Source of the DNA: Ectocarpus siliculosus
Taxonomy: Eukaryota > Sar > Phaeophyceae > Ectocarpales > Ectocarpaceae
DNA length: 64,000 nt
Assembly (NCBI GenBank): GCA_000310025.1
Contig: FN648603.1
Coordinates: 1 to 64,000, forward strand
Direction of reading: 5' to 3'
Part shown: in pieces, positions 31,105-41,600 of the stretch
Numbering within the stretch: position 1 is the first letter of the stretch
How the letters are laid out: every line of letters begins with the position of its first letter
Made by a program: the position numbers and the translations under genes
The notes under the pieces: generated by a model
The model's database searches: none
What the model was told of the DNA's origin: nothing
The model's input: the letters and a program-made list of their open reading frames with translations, nothing else

Positions 31105-34100
31105 TTCGAACTTCTTCTTCTACCGCGTCAGCCTGCCTCGTTGCTGGTGAGGAGTCAACAAATATAGGGCAAGGTGCTTCAACCTTGAGTCTTCTGGCTC
31201 CAACGATGATCGATGAACCAGATCTGCTCCAAGACGGAAGGGGTGCAGAGGGAACAATCCAATTAAAAAAAAGTACATGTGTGGTGGAATGAGGGTACGA
31301 CAGTTAAATTGTCTTGCCTTCCTAGTTGTGCCTTCCTATTTCGCGTTTTTTCGCTACGTGGTCCCACCTCTGTAAACCTTACTGCCCTCGATGTCCACCC
31401 ACCTCGCACGTGCCTCCTGGTTCTTCCACTGCTCCAGCACAACTTGGGCTCAGGATGCCGCGGGAGACGGATTCCACAGCGTAAAGAGCCACGCCATTCG
31501 GGTCCGTCCGAGCCTCCCACGACAGCCCCTTTCTGACGACACCATGCAAAGCTGCTGGGTAGTGTTGGAGAGGAGGCTCCCGAACATTCGGACGCAATCC
31601 CGCGCAGCGGAGGGGGTTTTGGACGCGCACCATATCGGTCGAACCACTCTCGTGTGCAGCGTCGGAGAAAGCTCCATCCATTTCGCTGCTCGCGCCCTCA
31701 TAACCCTCACGCCCGTTCACAACTCCCGTCGCAACCACCTCACCGTCGCTACCCGTACCGTTCCGCCCTCACGCCCGCCTGCAACTCCCGTCGAGAGCAC
31801 CTCAACGTCACTGCTTGCGCCCGCTCCGCCTCCACCCCCGCCTGCAATTCCCGTCGCAACCACCTCAGCGTCGCTACCCGCGCCTGCTCCGCCCTCACGC
31901 CCGCCCGCAACTCCCGTCGTAACCACCTTAACGTCACTGCTTGCGCCACCGCTGCTATCCATCACGTCCCTCGACCCCTTCCCGCCTCCCGTAGTGCTCG
32001 TCGGTTTAAAAAACCACAGCATTGTATTCCTCTGACGCTTAGCTTCAGCAGCACTCCTGCGGATGTGAGTAAATATTGACTGATCCACCGTTGAGACACG
32101 GAATACGTATCTAATCGTTCTACTGTACATACTGTGTCAAGTTGCGTAGTAGGCGACGCATTTGCACACATCGACAAAGCTGCATGAACGCATTGATACT
32201 TTGCGTGACATGCGTGCAGCGCGGATGGACAAAGCAACGGGTCTTGCGAGGTCTTGAAATGTTGGCAAGCACAAAGTGAGCAGTACAAATTACTCGAGTA
32301 TGCAACTGCGGACCGGTCGGAGTGTTGTTTGGCTTGGGCATCCTCAAGCGTTGGCGATATCCTGACTGGGCGATGATTGCGTACGAAGTCAGTAGTCATG
32401 TTCCTCTTGATCCATACACTTCTGTCGGTAAATGGATACCCGCCCGTACGCGGGTTTCCCGTGTACACCTGTTGCCGGGGTGGCCCCCGTCCGTGTATAT
32501 TTTAGCACATGCGGTCGAAAGGGCGTCTAACATCATTCGGGCGCACACGGACGAACTTGTTTTGAGGATTGCCAGGGGGCATCCCCCAACCGCGTGGAGC
32601 AAGACACCGTGGTCGTCGTCACTGATCTGGTCATATGCGCGCTTTGCTTGAACTGCATCGGTTGGGTTCACGCCTCCCGGAACAAGGCGGTAGGTTGATT
32701 ACTTGGTCGATTCTCCGGGGAAGGTGACAAGATCGGGGCATGATGTCACGTGCGTGGAGGTGGGGTCGCCCGGTTGCCTGTTTTGCTCTTCCGGCACCAC
32801 GTGGGCAAAACAATCTGCCGCCACGTCGCTCTCCAAGGACTCTTTCTATATGTTGAGCATGGCGTGTAACGAGCAACTTGGCAGAGGGGACGACTGGAAC
32901 TCTACGTCGGGGCTCAGAACCTTTGGTGCCAGTCCGACGGTGGACACGAGCCTCACATTCACCACCAGCACTGCAGCTATTAGTCGGGATCACCGCTAAG
33001 GCTGTGATCTAAGCCATTGCGATGCTTGCTAACGCGGGCCAGGACCTTCGTGCAGTTAGAGCCATAGCGGGCTACATCCACGCCGGCCAAGCTGTGGCGT
33101 GGAGCTTATCCTCCTCCAGCTCGCCTCTGCGGTGCTCGATAATGACAGCAATGGATCCTGAAGCGCTGCGGCCCAGGATACGGTGGCCCTTGTGGCGCAA
33201 CTGTGGCCTGCCGACCAGCCCACTTTTCCTTCTCCTCGGCCCTACTGCAGTACATATTGTAGTGACCGACTCGGAACCTTTACTGGAGCGTTTTCTTCGG
33301 ATGGGAAAAGTCTGACAAACCACGACCAACACCCGGCAATCAATAGCACCAGATAGAGGGAAGCAAGAGTCAAGACCTGGAGGGCCGCACAGCTCCGGGA
33401 CTGGACGGCAGTTCTCTCTCTCGGTGGGACGAAAGGCACGCACCGGGGTACGTTTTCCGTTTGCCGAAGAAAAAAGAAAACATCCTCACGGCCATCTTTC
33501 GGGGCAGAAGAATTTATGAGCGCGAAGAATAAATGTCACGGGAAGTTTTGTGCAGCCACACCTTATCATTCATCTCTTCCTCTCACTCGGCAATAACAAC
33601 AGCGGCAACAAGAACACAGATCCTGAAAGCCACATCTTGGGCAGGTACGACCGCAACACGCTGTGTAGAGAACGAATTATGTTACTTCCCTCGCTGTGGT
33701 CCTCCAGTACTTTCCTTCGTGTATCTGGCGTGTACCATATCATTTGTTATGTTGAGTCCGGCGAAGCGACGGATGGATGGAAATCACAGAGATTGGATGA
33801 TGAAGTGATGAAATTGTCGTCTACTTGTAGAGTGATGCCTTTCAGGCAGGGCCGGGGCAACGCCGAACGATCAGGACGGAGGTCTACGTGCGGTAGTGAG
33901 CTGCTGCAGCGTTCTGTCTGCCCAGGGTGAAGTAGTTAAAGTAGTTGTGGGCATCTATGGTCTACCAGTCCATGTATCGCAGGATGTATATATCCACGTT
34001 CGCTGCACACATACAGTAGCACTATTATACTTCACAGCGGGGCGACGTGTGAAATCTTGCGCATGAGGTAAAACAGTCAGTGTGCTGTAGATCAGTAGGG

Positions 34101-34195
34101 CGCACCAGGGAGTCGCCGCTACAAGTACCGAACCAAGGCTAGCGCACCGTTCGAAACCGGAGGCTTTCCGACAACCACACATATTGTATCGCACG
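31105..34195. other. Unassigned region with a 62-63 bp minisatellite
   Basis: Apart from the minisatellite at 31,706-31,957 I recognise nothing. Open frames at 31,391-32,035, 32,322-32,651 and 32,703-32,999 (plus) and several on the minus strand have no recognisable motif, and the first is opened by the repeat. Confidence 0.35.
31706..31957. repeat. Minisatellite, four copies, 62-63 bp unit
   Basis: Units begin CTCACGCCCGCCTGCAACTC and contain CCCGTCG...CACCTCAACGTC and end in CGCTCCGCC. Starts at about 31,706, 31,768, 31,831 and 31,894. Because 63 is a multiple of three the open frames here repeat a 21-residue Pro/Thr/Ser-rich motif (SRPPATPV). Confidence 0.85.
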
Positions 34196-34497
34196 TGTTA
34201 GTGCACTGCCGCCCGCAGCGGTCTGTGGTGTTGAGACTGGGGACTATGTTATCCCAGGAACAGCAGATGAAACAGGACCATGTATTGTATATATTCGTCA
34301 CGCAAGCCCTTCAGGCAAGCAAGCTGGTATTCAACACGCAAGCCCCTCAGGCAAGTGCCAGGAGCACAACGCCGTGTGCTCCCGGGCGCCCCGCACTTGG
34401 ACCACAAACGCATACATACCCTCACACCCACACTTCCCATACGCGTATCCCCCACAGAGGATGCACAGATCGGACTCATATCCAAGTACCACAAACA
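34196..34497 (-). repeat. LTR of the pol-less element (left, 3')
   Basis: 302 bp. Matches the right LTR over its length except for a 47-bp segment at about 34,366-34,412 and scattered substitutions. Contains a doubled CACGCAAGCCC-CAGGCAAG motif. Confidence 0.85.
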
Positions 34498-35397
34498 GCC
34501 CCCCTATTTGATACGATGTACGATCTTGCAACCCTGCACGCGCCATCAGCAAACATAGAAACACACCCCTTGAGAAAACTTAATTCAACAAAACTGGCTA
34601 CGCATCCAACACAAAGCGGCTCCATCAGTTTATTCACGAGTCCAACGCGTTCGTCTCTGGAAATAGTCTCAAACCGTTGACACAGAAGAATCATCCTCTG
34701 AAAGGTACCCAACAATTACTTGTGTTACATCAGAAAGACGTCGGACTGAAAACGGACATTTCTGGAAAAAACAACTACAAAAGAGTTGGCACCAAATCCT
34801 CCAACAAAACAAAAACTCAACTTCTTGACCAATCAAAACGAGAACTCGGAAAGCACAACGGCCCCAACCATTAATCGTCAAAACATGTCAAATCCTTCCT
34901 CCAATATAGTGTCCAAGGACCAAATCCTAAACAGCGCGCACCCGCTAATCGGTACCGTCGCTGTTGTCCATGAAACGCAAACAGCCCCCCTGCTGTCAGC
35001 TCCCAAAATTCACCCCGAGCTAATATCTCGATGCCAACAGTCCCCCCTGCTTTGCCGTTCCCCTAATACGTAGTAAATAGACGAGACCAGAAAACCAACC
35101 AATTCGATTTGTTCATGCCCTCCAGAATCATTGTCATACCATCCCCCCCCATGATTTTCGATGCAAGAGCAGCAAAAAATGCGTATTAAAAATAAAAAAT
35201 GCGACTGAATGTACTCCCTCCAAAGAATACGGAAATAATATGAAGCATTCAGCTGCAAGGTAAAACGCGACTGAAATATACGAAGAACCAAGGAAAAAAA
35301 AAAAAAAAAACCCACGTGCTGCTTCCACAGGTTGTGGCAATGCTTATCTTGTCGCAGCGTACATTTATGATCATGAAACGAAGTACAGAAAAAATAA

Positions 35398-37701
35398 TTA
35401 CGCACACGCCGTGGCACACGGGTTTTCTGCATCAAAGTGCACGGTGCGCTTGCAGGGGAAAAAAAGAACAAAAAAAAATGAATACGAAGCAAAATAGCGA
35501 CGCAAAAACGTCCATGCCTGCTCACAAACCGAACAAAGTCGTAAACGTTTCACATGACTTCCCACTTGGCTGTAACAAGGTGAGGTCGTCGCTGTCACCG
35601 TGTCCTCCCCGTTTCCGGTCGACTCGAGGGCGCCACCGCTGCTACCGCCGCTGCCATCGCCGCCGTTGCCGTTCCCCCGCCGCCACGACCGTAATGAGTT
35701 CCAGCGCCAACACGGCTGCCGGTGACGTCGCTGCTGCCGCCTGTACCACCGCCGCCGCTGCCGCCGACGGGGCTCTGACCAAAGCCGCCGGTGCCGTCTT
35801 GTGCTGCTGCTGCTGCTGCGGCTGCCGCGGTTGCCGCCGCCGGAGCTGCCACTCCCGTTCCTGCCCCTATCGAAGGGGTACGCCACCCCTGGTACCGCCC
35901 CCCGTCTCCTCACGCCACGCGAAGATGTCTTACCGGGGTCGAAGGGGTGCGTCGGGACTCCACTCCAGGTTTCATCCAACGCCTCATCCCCGCTCCCATC
36001 ACCACCGTTTTCCTCGCTGCTGCTGCTTCCGCTGCTGCTGCTGCTCACTTCCTCCTCAGTCTTCCCGGGGTCGAAAGGGTGCGTCGGGGCTCCACTCCGG
36101 GTTTCATCCAACACCTCGTCGCCGCCCGTGCGGCCGTCTGGACACCCGACGCCAACACGGCTACCGGGGACGCCGCTTCTGCTTTCGCCGCTGCCGTTAC
36201 CCCCGTTACCGATGTCGACGCCGCCGCCGCTGCGGCCGTCTGGACACCCAACGCCAACGCGGTGACCGGGGACGCCGCTGCTGCTTCTGCCGCTGCCGTT
36301 CCCCCCGTCACCGATATCGTTACCGCCGCTGCTCCGGTCATCCATCTCTCTACCATGCTTCTCCTCTCCGTCCACACGCACCTCTTGCGTAGAAAATCCT
36401 CCAGGATCAAAAGGGTACGACGCGCCCCTCTCGAAACCGCAGATGCCGTCGTCTCCGCCGCTGCTGCAGGTCAGGCCGACGCTGCCGGCGCACGCATCTT
36501 GACTGCCCGGCGCCATGGCGGCCACCGGGGACGTCGCTGCGGCTGTCGTCCCCACCGTCCCCGTTGCGGCTACCACCGCCTTGGCCGTCTCGGCATCCGG
36601 CGCCATCACGGGCACCGGGGACGCCGCTGACGCTGTCCCCACCGACGCTGTTGTCGCCACTGCCGCTGCGGCCGTCTCAATGTCCGGCGCCAACGCGGCC
36701 ACGGGGGACGCCGCTGCTGCTACAGCCCCCACCGCCGCTGTTGTCACCGCTGCCGCTGCGGCCGTTTCGATGACCGGCGGAAACGCGGCAACCGGGGACG
36801 TCGCCGCTGCCGCTGTCTCCTCTGCCGCCGTGGTCGCTGCCGCCGCTGCGACCGTCTCGATGCCCGGCGTCAACGCGGCCACCGGGGACGTCGCCGCTGC
36901 TGCTGTCCCCACCGCCGCCGTTGCTGTCACTGTTGATGAAGGCACAGGTGACGCTGCTGGCTGCTGATACTGCGGCTGGTGGTATGCACTCATGACATAC
37001 CGGCACTCTTGCTGCGTGGCGCCAAACGACCCGCGAGGAGAATATCCCTCGTTCTCACCGGCAAACTCACCGCCACGCTGCTGCTGGTGCAACGAAGAAA
37101 ATGAGGCAAATTCTCCGTTCCCCTGCGGCTGTGGCGATCGCTGCTGCTGCGGCTGCTGAAATCCACCACGGTCGCTGCCGTACACCACGCCTGGCTGCTG
37201 CTGGTGGAACGCAGACCCTCTGCCAAACCCGCCGTGCCTCCACTGCTGCTGGAACGACTGGTGTACGGGGACACCTCCGCATGACTGCTGTTGACCATGC
37301 TGCTGTTGTACTCCGGGTCCACCGCCGGCTCCATACTCCCGCTGCACCTCGTTGAGTTGATGCTGCGGAAGAGATGCAGGAACGGGCGGGTGCTGCACTA
37401 CCAACCCGATCCCCCAGCTAGCCAATAGCTCCAAATTCGAGACATCCAGACGTTCCACTTCGAGACCGAAGCTGTCCAAGAACTCCTGCTCCTCGCTGTT
37501 GAGCTGAAGAGACACCAAAACGGGCAAATGCTGCACTGCCGGTCCGTTCCTCCCGCAATCCTGAAAGAAACTAGCCGTTCCCCCGGCTCCAAACCCTATA
37601 GTATCCAGACGCATACCCGGCGCCATCCACCCTATCTCTAGTAGCGTCCCCCGCCGAACTCCTCTCTTCTGCCTTCTCAACTCTCCTACGTAGCTCCGCA
37701 A
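35398..37701 (-). CDS. Low-complexity Gag-like protein of the pol-less element
   Basis: 767 open codons, unusually long for an element with no enzymes. Order: a helical N-terminal part (EEQEFLDSFGLEVERL), a Gln/Gly-rich region, five 29-30 residue Ala/Thr repeats (SPVAALAPDIETAAAA type, about 36,509-36,950), a Cys-containing CSSGGDDGICGFERGASYPF motif, two copies of SGVPG-RVGVGCPDGR, THPFDPGKT repeats and a Gly/Ser/Arg tail. A frame overlapping its start (from Met at 37,756) gives a charged coiled coil (TERERELEEEAKKAAADIAE) and may be the real N-terminus joined by a frameshift near 37,600. No catalytic motif is present. A truncated relative lies at 56.1-57.2 kb. Confidence 0.6.
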   Translation of the reverse strand: MRSYVGELRRQKRGVRRGTLLEIGWMAPGMRLDTIGFGAGGTASFFQDCGRNGPAVQHLPVLVSLQLNSEEQEFLDSFGLEVERLDVSNLELLASWGIGLVVQHPPVPASLPQHQLNEVQREYGAGGGPGVQQQHGQQQSCGGVPVHQSFQQQWRHGGFGRGSAFHQQQPGVVYGSDRGGFQQPQQQRSPQPQGNGEFASFSSLHQQQRGGEFAGENEGYSPRGSFGATQQECRYVMSAYHQPQYQQPAASPVPSSTVTATAAVGTAAAATSPVAALTPGIETVAAAAATTAAEETAAAATSPVAAFPPVIETAAAAAVTTAAVGAVAAAASPVAALAPDIETAAAAVATTASVGTASAASPVPVMAPDAETAKAVVAATGTVGTTAAATSPVAAMAPGSQDACAGSVGLTCSSGGDDGICGFERGASYPFDPGGFSTQEVRVDGEEKHGREMDDRSSGGNDIGDGGNGSGRSSSGVPGHRVGVGCPDGRSGGGVDIGNGGNGSGESRSGVPGSRVGVGCPDGRTGGDEVLDETRSGAPTHPFDPGKTEEEVSSSSSGSSSSEENGGDGSGDEALDETWSGVPTHPFDPGKTSSRGVRRRGAVPGVAYPFDRGRNGSGSSGGGNRGSRSSSSSTRRHRRLWSEPRRRQRRRWYRRQQRRHRQPCWRWNSLRSWRRGNGNGGDGSGGSSGGALESTGNGEDTVTATTSPCYSQVGSHVKRLRLCSVCEQAWTFLRRYFASYSFFFVLFFPCKRTVHFDAENPCATACA
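36509..36950. repeat. Coding minisatellite, five copies, 87-90 bp unit
   Basis: Unit contains CGGCGCCAACGCGGCCACCG followed by GGGACGCCGCTGCTGC and a GCCGCTGCGGCCGTCTC end. Starts at about 36,509, 36,598, 36,685, 36,775 and 36,865. Unit lengths are multiples of three, so the array expands the protein by 29-30 residues per step without breaking the frame. Confidence 0.82.
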
Positions 37702-37797
37702 TATCGGCTGCCGCTTTCTTCGCTTCTTCTTCCAACTCTCTCTCTCTTTCCGTCATCGCTGAACCAACACCCAGCCTAGCTAGGCTCCCCGATATCG

Positions 37798-38052
37798 TGT
37801 TAGTGCACTGCCGCCCGCAGCGGTCTGTGGTGTTGAGACTGGGGACTATGTTATCCCAGGAACAGCAGATGAAAAAGGACCACGTATAGTATATATTCGT
37901 CGCGCAAGCCCCTCGGGCAAGCTGGTATTCAACACGCAAGCCCCTCAGGCAAGTGCCACAACCGCATACATACCCTCACACCCATACTTCCCATACGCGT
38001 ATCCCCCACAGAGGATGCACAGATCGGACTCATATCCAAGTACCACAAACAG
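37798..38052 (-). repeat. LTR of the pol-less element (right, 5')
   Basis: 255 bp, the shorter form. Being 5' on the element strand it should hold the promoter; an AT-rich TATAGTATATATTCG motif at about 37,886-37,900 is within it. Confidence 0.85.
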
Positions 38053-38298
38053 CAGGCAGTGCAACATATATACTCCAATAGTGGTTGCCTGCATACTGAA
38101 ATACGCGTTGTTCGCTTGTAAACCGCAGATACCGATTATTCATCCGGACGCAACCCGGGGCGAGCACATCTTTTTCCCATTAAACAAAGGGAGTCGAGGT
38201 TGGAATACTCAATGTCAGTCATACACAGCACGTAGGTATGCACCTGAGTAGTATTACCGGAAGAGTCTTCGGTAGATTATACACACCTACGGGTTATA
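38053..38298. other. Short spacer between two LTR sequences
   Basis: No gene or repeat recognised between the right LTR of the pol-less element and the LTR-like sequence at 38,299. Confidence 0.4.
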
Positions 38299-38721
38299 TG
38301 TTGAACCATAGGAGTATGGTACATCGGACCATTGTCCAGTAGATATATTCTTGGATTGGTTCTATAGGTCGGATTAACCGACTGTTACCGTGACCGGTAC
38401 GTTGCAATAGTCCGTATGCGTGCATCTTTCCGTGATAGCTTGGAGGCTCGCCCCCTGTGGTGCTTGCCCCCTCTCGATCACTCTCCTTCCTTTCTCTCTT
38501 CTTCCAAGGCCCTTGGCCTCTTCCAAGTCCTTCGGGACTCTTGCGAGTCCCAGGACTCCTCTTCTCTTCCTTACCTTTCGGCCAACTAAGCGCCAATACA
38601 ACCATATCATCTGGTCTACAACACAAGTGTACTTTGCAGTCACTCTGTGAGCCTCTGCACACTGTTACTACACAGTGGCCACTGCCAGGGATACACCTAT
38701 CACAAAGGCTACATCCCAACA
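38299..38721 (+). repeat. LTR-like sequence followed by a possible primer-binding site
   Basis: Starts TGTTGAACC and ends CATCCCAACA, a TGTTG...CAACA inverted terminus, 423 bp. Directly after it comes GGTTAGAGCCTCGAG, which resembles the copia-type site complementary to initiator tRNA (GGTATCAGAGC...). If right, this is the 5' LTR of a plus-strand copia element whose body is gone. No second copy is in the window, so it rests on pattern alone. Confidence 0.4.
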
Positions 38722-41600
38722 GGTTAGAGCCTCGAGCTCTACATCCCAACAGTCGACAGGTGCATTACGAGAAGACAAAACACGGAACACACGTATTGTA
38801 GCAAGATGTGGAAGGCGCACAGGCGATGGATATTTTCCTAAAATACCGTTATTCGCGCACGGTTAGGGCAAGGCACACGAGAGGTGAAATGGAAATTGGT
38901 GTGATTTCGTGCTATCTCAGGTGGTGTGGACTGTACACCTGCGTCGTGTGCCTGTGATGTTTGTCCGTGTTGCTGTTATCGCCGCGCGGAAGTAGTAGGT
39001 GGATGCCATTAATCCGCCAGCATTGTCTTCTATTGTGGTTATGTACTGTAGACAGAAAGTTTCTACAAGAGGTTGGACATTGTCACCGGTATCATCTCCA
39101 GCCGGCCTCCACCGCTGTCGAAGAAACCCCACGCGCACAGAGTGTAAATATGAACCGGGGCGAAGGATCGGCCTCCCGGCCACCGATAGAGGTCGAGTAG
39201 GTCCGCGAGAACGACAAACGTGTTCTGCGCGGCTAAGGTTGATGCTGTCATTCATTTCATGAACGGGACCTCTCGACCATTTCATTTCGTGGGTAGTGCA
39301 AACTTCTTGTGCAAAGCATTCGTTTAAACCAATCGACACGCGCGCCACCAATCAATCCTGCATTCCGTACGGAAAGTATGGATACATATATTTTCGTGTA
39401 AAATTACAATACTGGTGTAGCAAGAGACAATATAATGTTGCCCGAGAGACGAAGAAAGAAGGGAAAATATCTATGTACAAGCAAGGTCTCCAGGTTCAGG
39501 CGCCAAGCGCCATCGCCTTCAGGGGTAGGCTGAGGGATATGGGTGGTGCGTGCGAAGACTGTGCACAGCATACCAAGGCCACGAAGCTGGTAAATGTACT
39601 ACAGGCAAAGGGTAGCCTGCATTTTTTCCTGGCGCTTGCAAAATAATTACATACTCCATCATGCGCTTGCAAAATAATTACTCCATCGAGGAGTAGTTTT
39701 ACTTTCGGGGCATATGAATCAGAAGGACCCCAGTAAATGTGGGAACATTGCTGTGGGCTGCAATATTTTCTTCGTTTGGAATGAATACACTTGCAGCAAC
39801 TTGATTGCGACACACCGACCGAAAATATTTGAACGTCTTGTACTTTCATTCGAACGTCTTGTACTTTCATTCAATCCTCACAGTGACCGTATCCATTCAT
39901 GACTTACTGCCCCATCATCACCCGCCAGGTTGCTTGTAGTACACTCGGTCGCTCGCGCCCTAGTACAAAATACTGGTACGGTTCAGATCCGCATTATGTA
40001 CCGCAGTATCATCAGTCAGTATTCTGTGTTGCATGTTTTGTCCATAAAAGTTGCAAAATTATTCATACATACGGTCCGTGCACACAAAATTTGTGCAGTC
40101 ACGTTTTGTGCGATAACCTTTTATTGAAAAATAATTCGAACGTGAAACAACGATGGTCGTGACCGCCTCGTCGAGATACGTCGATAGCTGCAGAGTGTTT
40201 TTTGTTCTGACGATATGCAACAATTTTGACAAAAATCATACACGGAACCCCCTGAACACGACATATATCCCCTCTGCATTCACGGAACCCCCGACCGTAC
40301 CCCCGAAGCCCCCCCTAACCCTCTACAGTACCTGCTTTATATCGTACATTACGGACACCACATGCATGCTAGCATTTGTACAAATACCACGCAGATGCAT
40401 GATCGACAACACGGTTGGACGTTAAAAGGCACAAAATAGGAACATTGACGGGTCTATACATACATGTACTTAAACCTATAGAAACACTCAGGGGCAGTCA
40501 ATCGTAATGGAGTGAATGCTGCAAAAAAGTAGAAGGCCAACATGAAAGGAACGGAAACATGCACAAGGCGCACAACAATCCGGCAAAGCTACCACGAACT
40601 TAAAAAACACCCATATCACGACGCAGCGTTCTCGGCCACGTCCATCAAAAATGCGCCGTCGTGGCCATTCAAGAGCGCGTCATCAGCACCGGGAGATGAA
40701 AGATAGTGTTGCAATGCCGGCTTCGGTTTCTTCGAAATCGCCGGACCATCGGCTCCGCGGTTGCCGAACTTGTTCTTAGCCCGTTCCCTAGGCTTCCCCA
40801 TGGTGCTTGCGTGCGTGTTTCGTGTTTTGGGCCGCAACGTGTGCGTGTTGTGTGTGCGTGCGTGTTGCCCCATCCAGAAACATATCTCCCATGGGCACGG
40901 CACAACAAAATGTGGAATATCTCGGAAACCAGATTTTTCCCAACAAAACCCAGCAATACCGACCTAGATACTGAGGAGAGGAATCGATTGCCGCTGTTTA
41001 TTTTGAAATCGGTCGGTTAGTTATCACCTAAACAAGAATTCAAACTGATGCTCTACAGTCGATTATTGAGCGATATCTCCGTCAATTCACAATTTAGTAC
41101 ATATACTATGACTTGGCAGACCACGCGCTGGCTCGAGGGGGGGTACCCGGCACTCGTATTGCGACCCAGCAGACAACGCGTGCGGTGGACCAAGCATACT
41201 ACGTGTGTGGTGAACCCAGCAAACCACGCTGGGGGGGGTCCGGGGGGGGGAAGCACAGCAGGCAACCCATCTGTTGCTGCTGGGCTGCATGTCTGCTACT
41301 GTAACCAACGCAGACGGTTGCTATGCCATGAGCTACAGCAATACCACGGGATTGCCTGCGCATCAACCACTGTATAACGTTCGTAGCAGCTCTCTACCTG
41401 CTGCTGCTATGCTTCTTCTCGGTTACGAACAGCAGTAGAGCAGCGTCGATGTACAACCTTCTCCTCCAAGCGTGTGCATCAACAGGTACAACCACACGTC
41501 ATGCACGCACGCATAACATTGAATCGTCATCACAGCAGTTGCGTACGCTACACTGTGGGACGAAAGACGGTCATACGAAGCCCCAGACGGGTGGGCGGGT
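38722..41600. other. Unassigned region
   Basis: Only short frames on both strands. Noted words: a duplicated GCGCTTGCAAAATAATTA (39,626 and 39,662) and CGAACGTCTTGTACTTTCATT twice (39,830-39,870). A C-rich stretch at 40,240-40,320 repeats CACGGAACCCCC. I see no gene. Confidence 0.35.

Larger units (their letters stand above)
25861..31110 (-). pseudogene. Fungal-type multi-exon transposase-like gene, decayed
   Basis: Eight exons can be followed on the minus strand: about 31,110-30,760; 30,573-30,403; 30,194-29,963; 29,825-29,463; 28,959-28,332; 28,067-27,867; about 27,710-26,779; 26,631-25,861. Most junctions are GT-AG and keep phase. Landmarks in order: GFSEDEFDLPILSMRLGGLA; VVILEIDEIATEPRARYYG; ILGLCVQH; IVLVASDGDGVRRRLL; VQCFDLKHNLKRLR; LLNPD; IGTDALENLFAVVRTLIHGS; CWNEGRR; CPLCFSEV...MGGHVL; FGFCGGD; CTPCTNVLLKC; KYSMSHHVDQEHA; acidic tail and basic RRRSTRKRSKNRR. 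The set matches an uncharacterised family abundant in basidiomycetes; DALENLF also recalls P-element/THAP9 transposases. Stops at 30,814 (TAA), 29,463 (TAG), 26,488 (TGA) and frameshifts near 30,060 and 27,450 show decay. Function as a transposase is inferred. Confidence 0.72.
34196..38052 (-). mobile_element. Non-autonomous LTR retroelement without pol
   Basis: Two direct repeats beginning TGTTAGTGCACTGCCGCC and ending GTACCACAAACA flank 3.3 kb. Left copy 34,196-34,497 (302 bp) carries an extra 47-bp piece absent from the right copy 37,798-38,052 (255 bp). Flanking pentamers GCACG and GCAGG differ by one base and could be the target duplication. The interior encodes only Gag-like and low-complexity protein on the minus strand; no protease, integrase, RT or RNase H motif was found. 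The part next to the left LTR carries the same ordered landmarks as the 3' untranslated part of the copia element at 18.8-19.6 kb. Such elements depend on enzymes supplied by others. Confidence 0.85.

Noticed and set aside
31391-32035. Pro/Thr-rich frame as a cell-wall protein
   Set aside because: The frame owes its length to the 62-63 bp minisatellite. No signal peptide or second domain was found.
35292-35311. A-run as a poly(A) tail of a LINE
   Set aside because: It lies inside the pol-less LTR element, and no LINE sequence or target duplication adjoins it.
35316-36392. Plus-strand frames of 358 and, overlapping, 279 codons, Arg/Cys- or Ala-rich
   Set aside because: Opened by the coding minisatellite and GC-rich triplets of the minus-strand Gag-like frame. 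The shared motif with the 56 kb relative lies on the minus strand.
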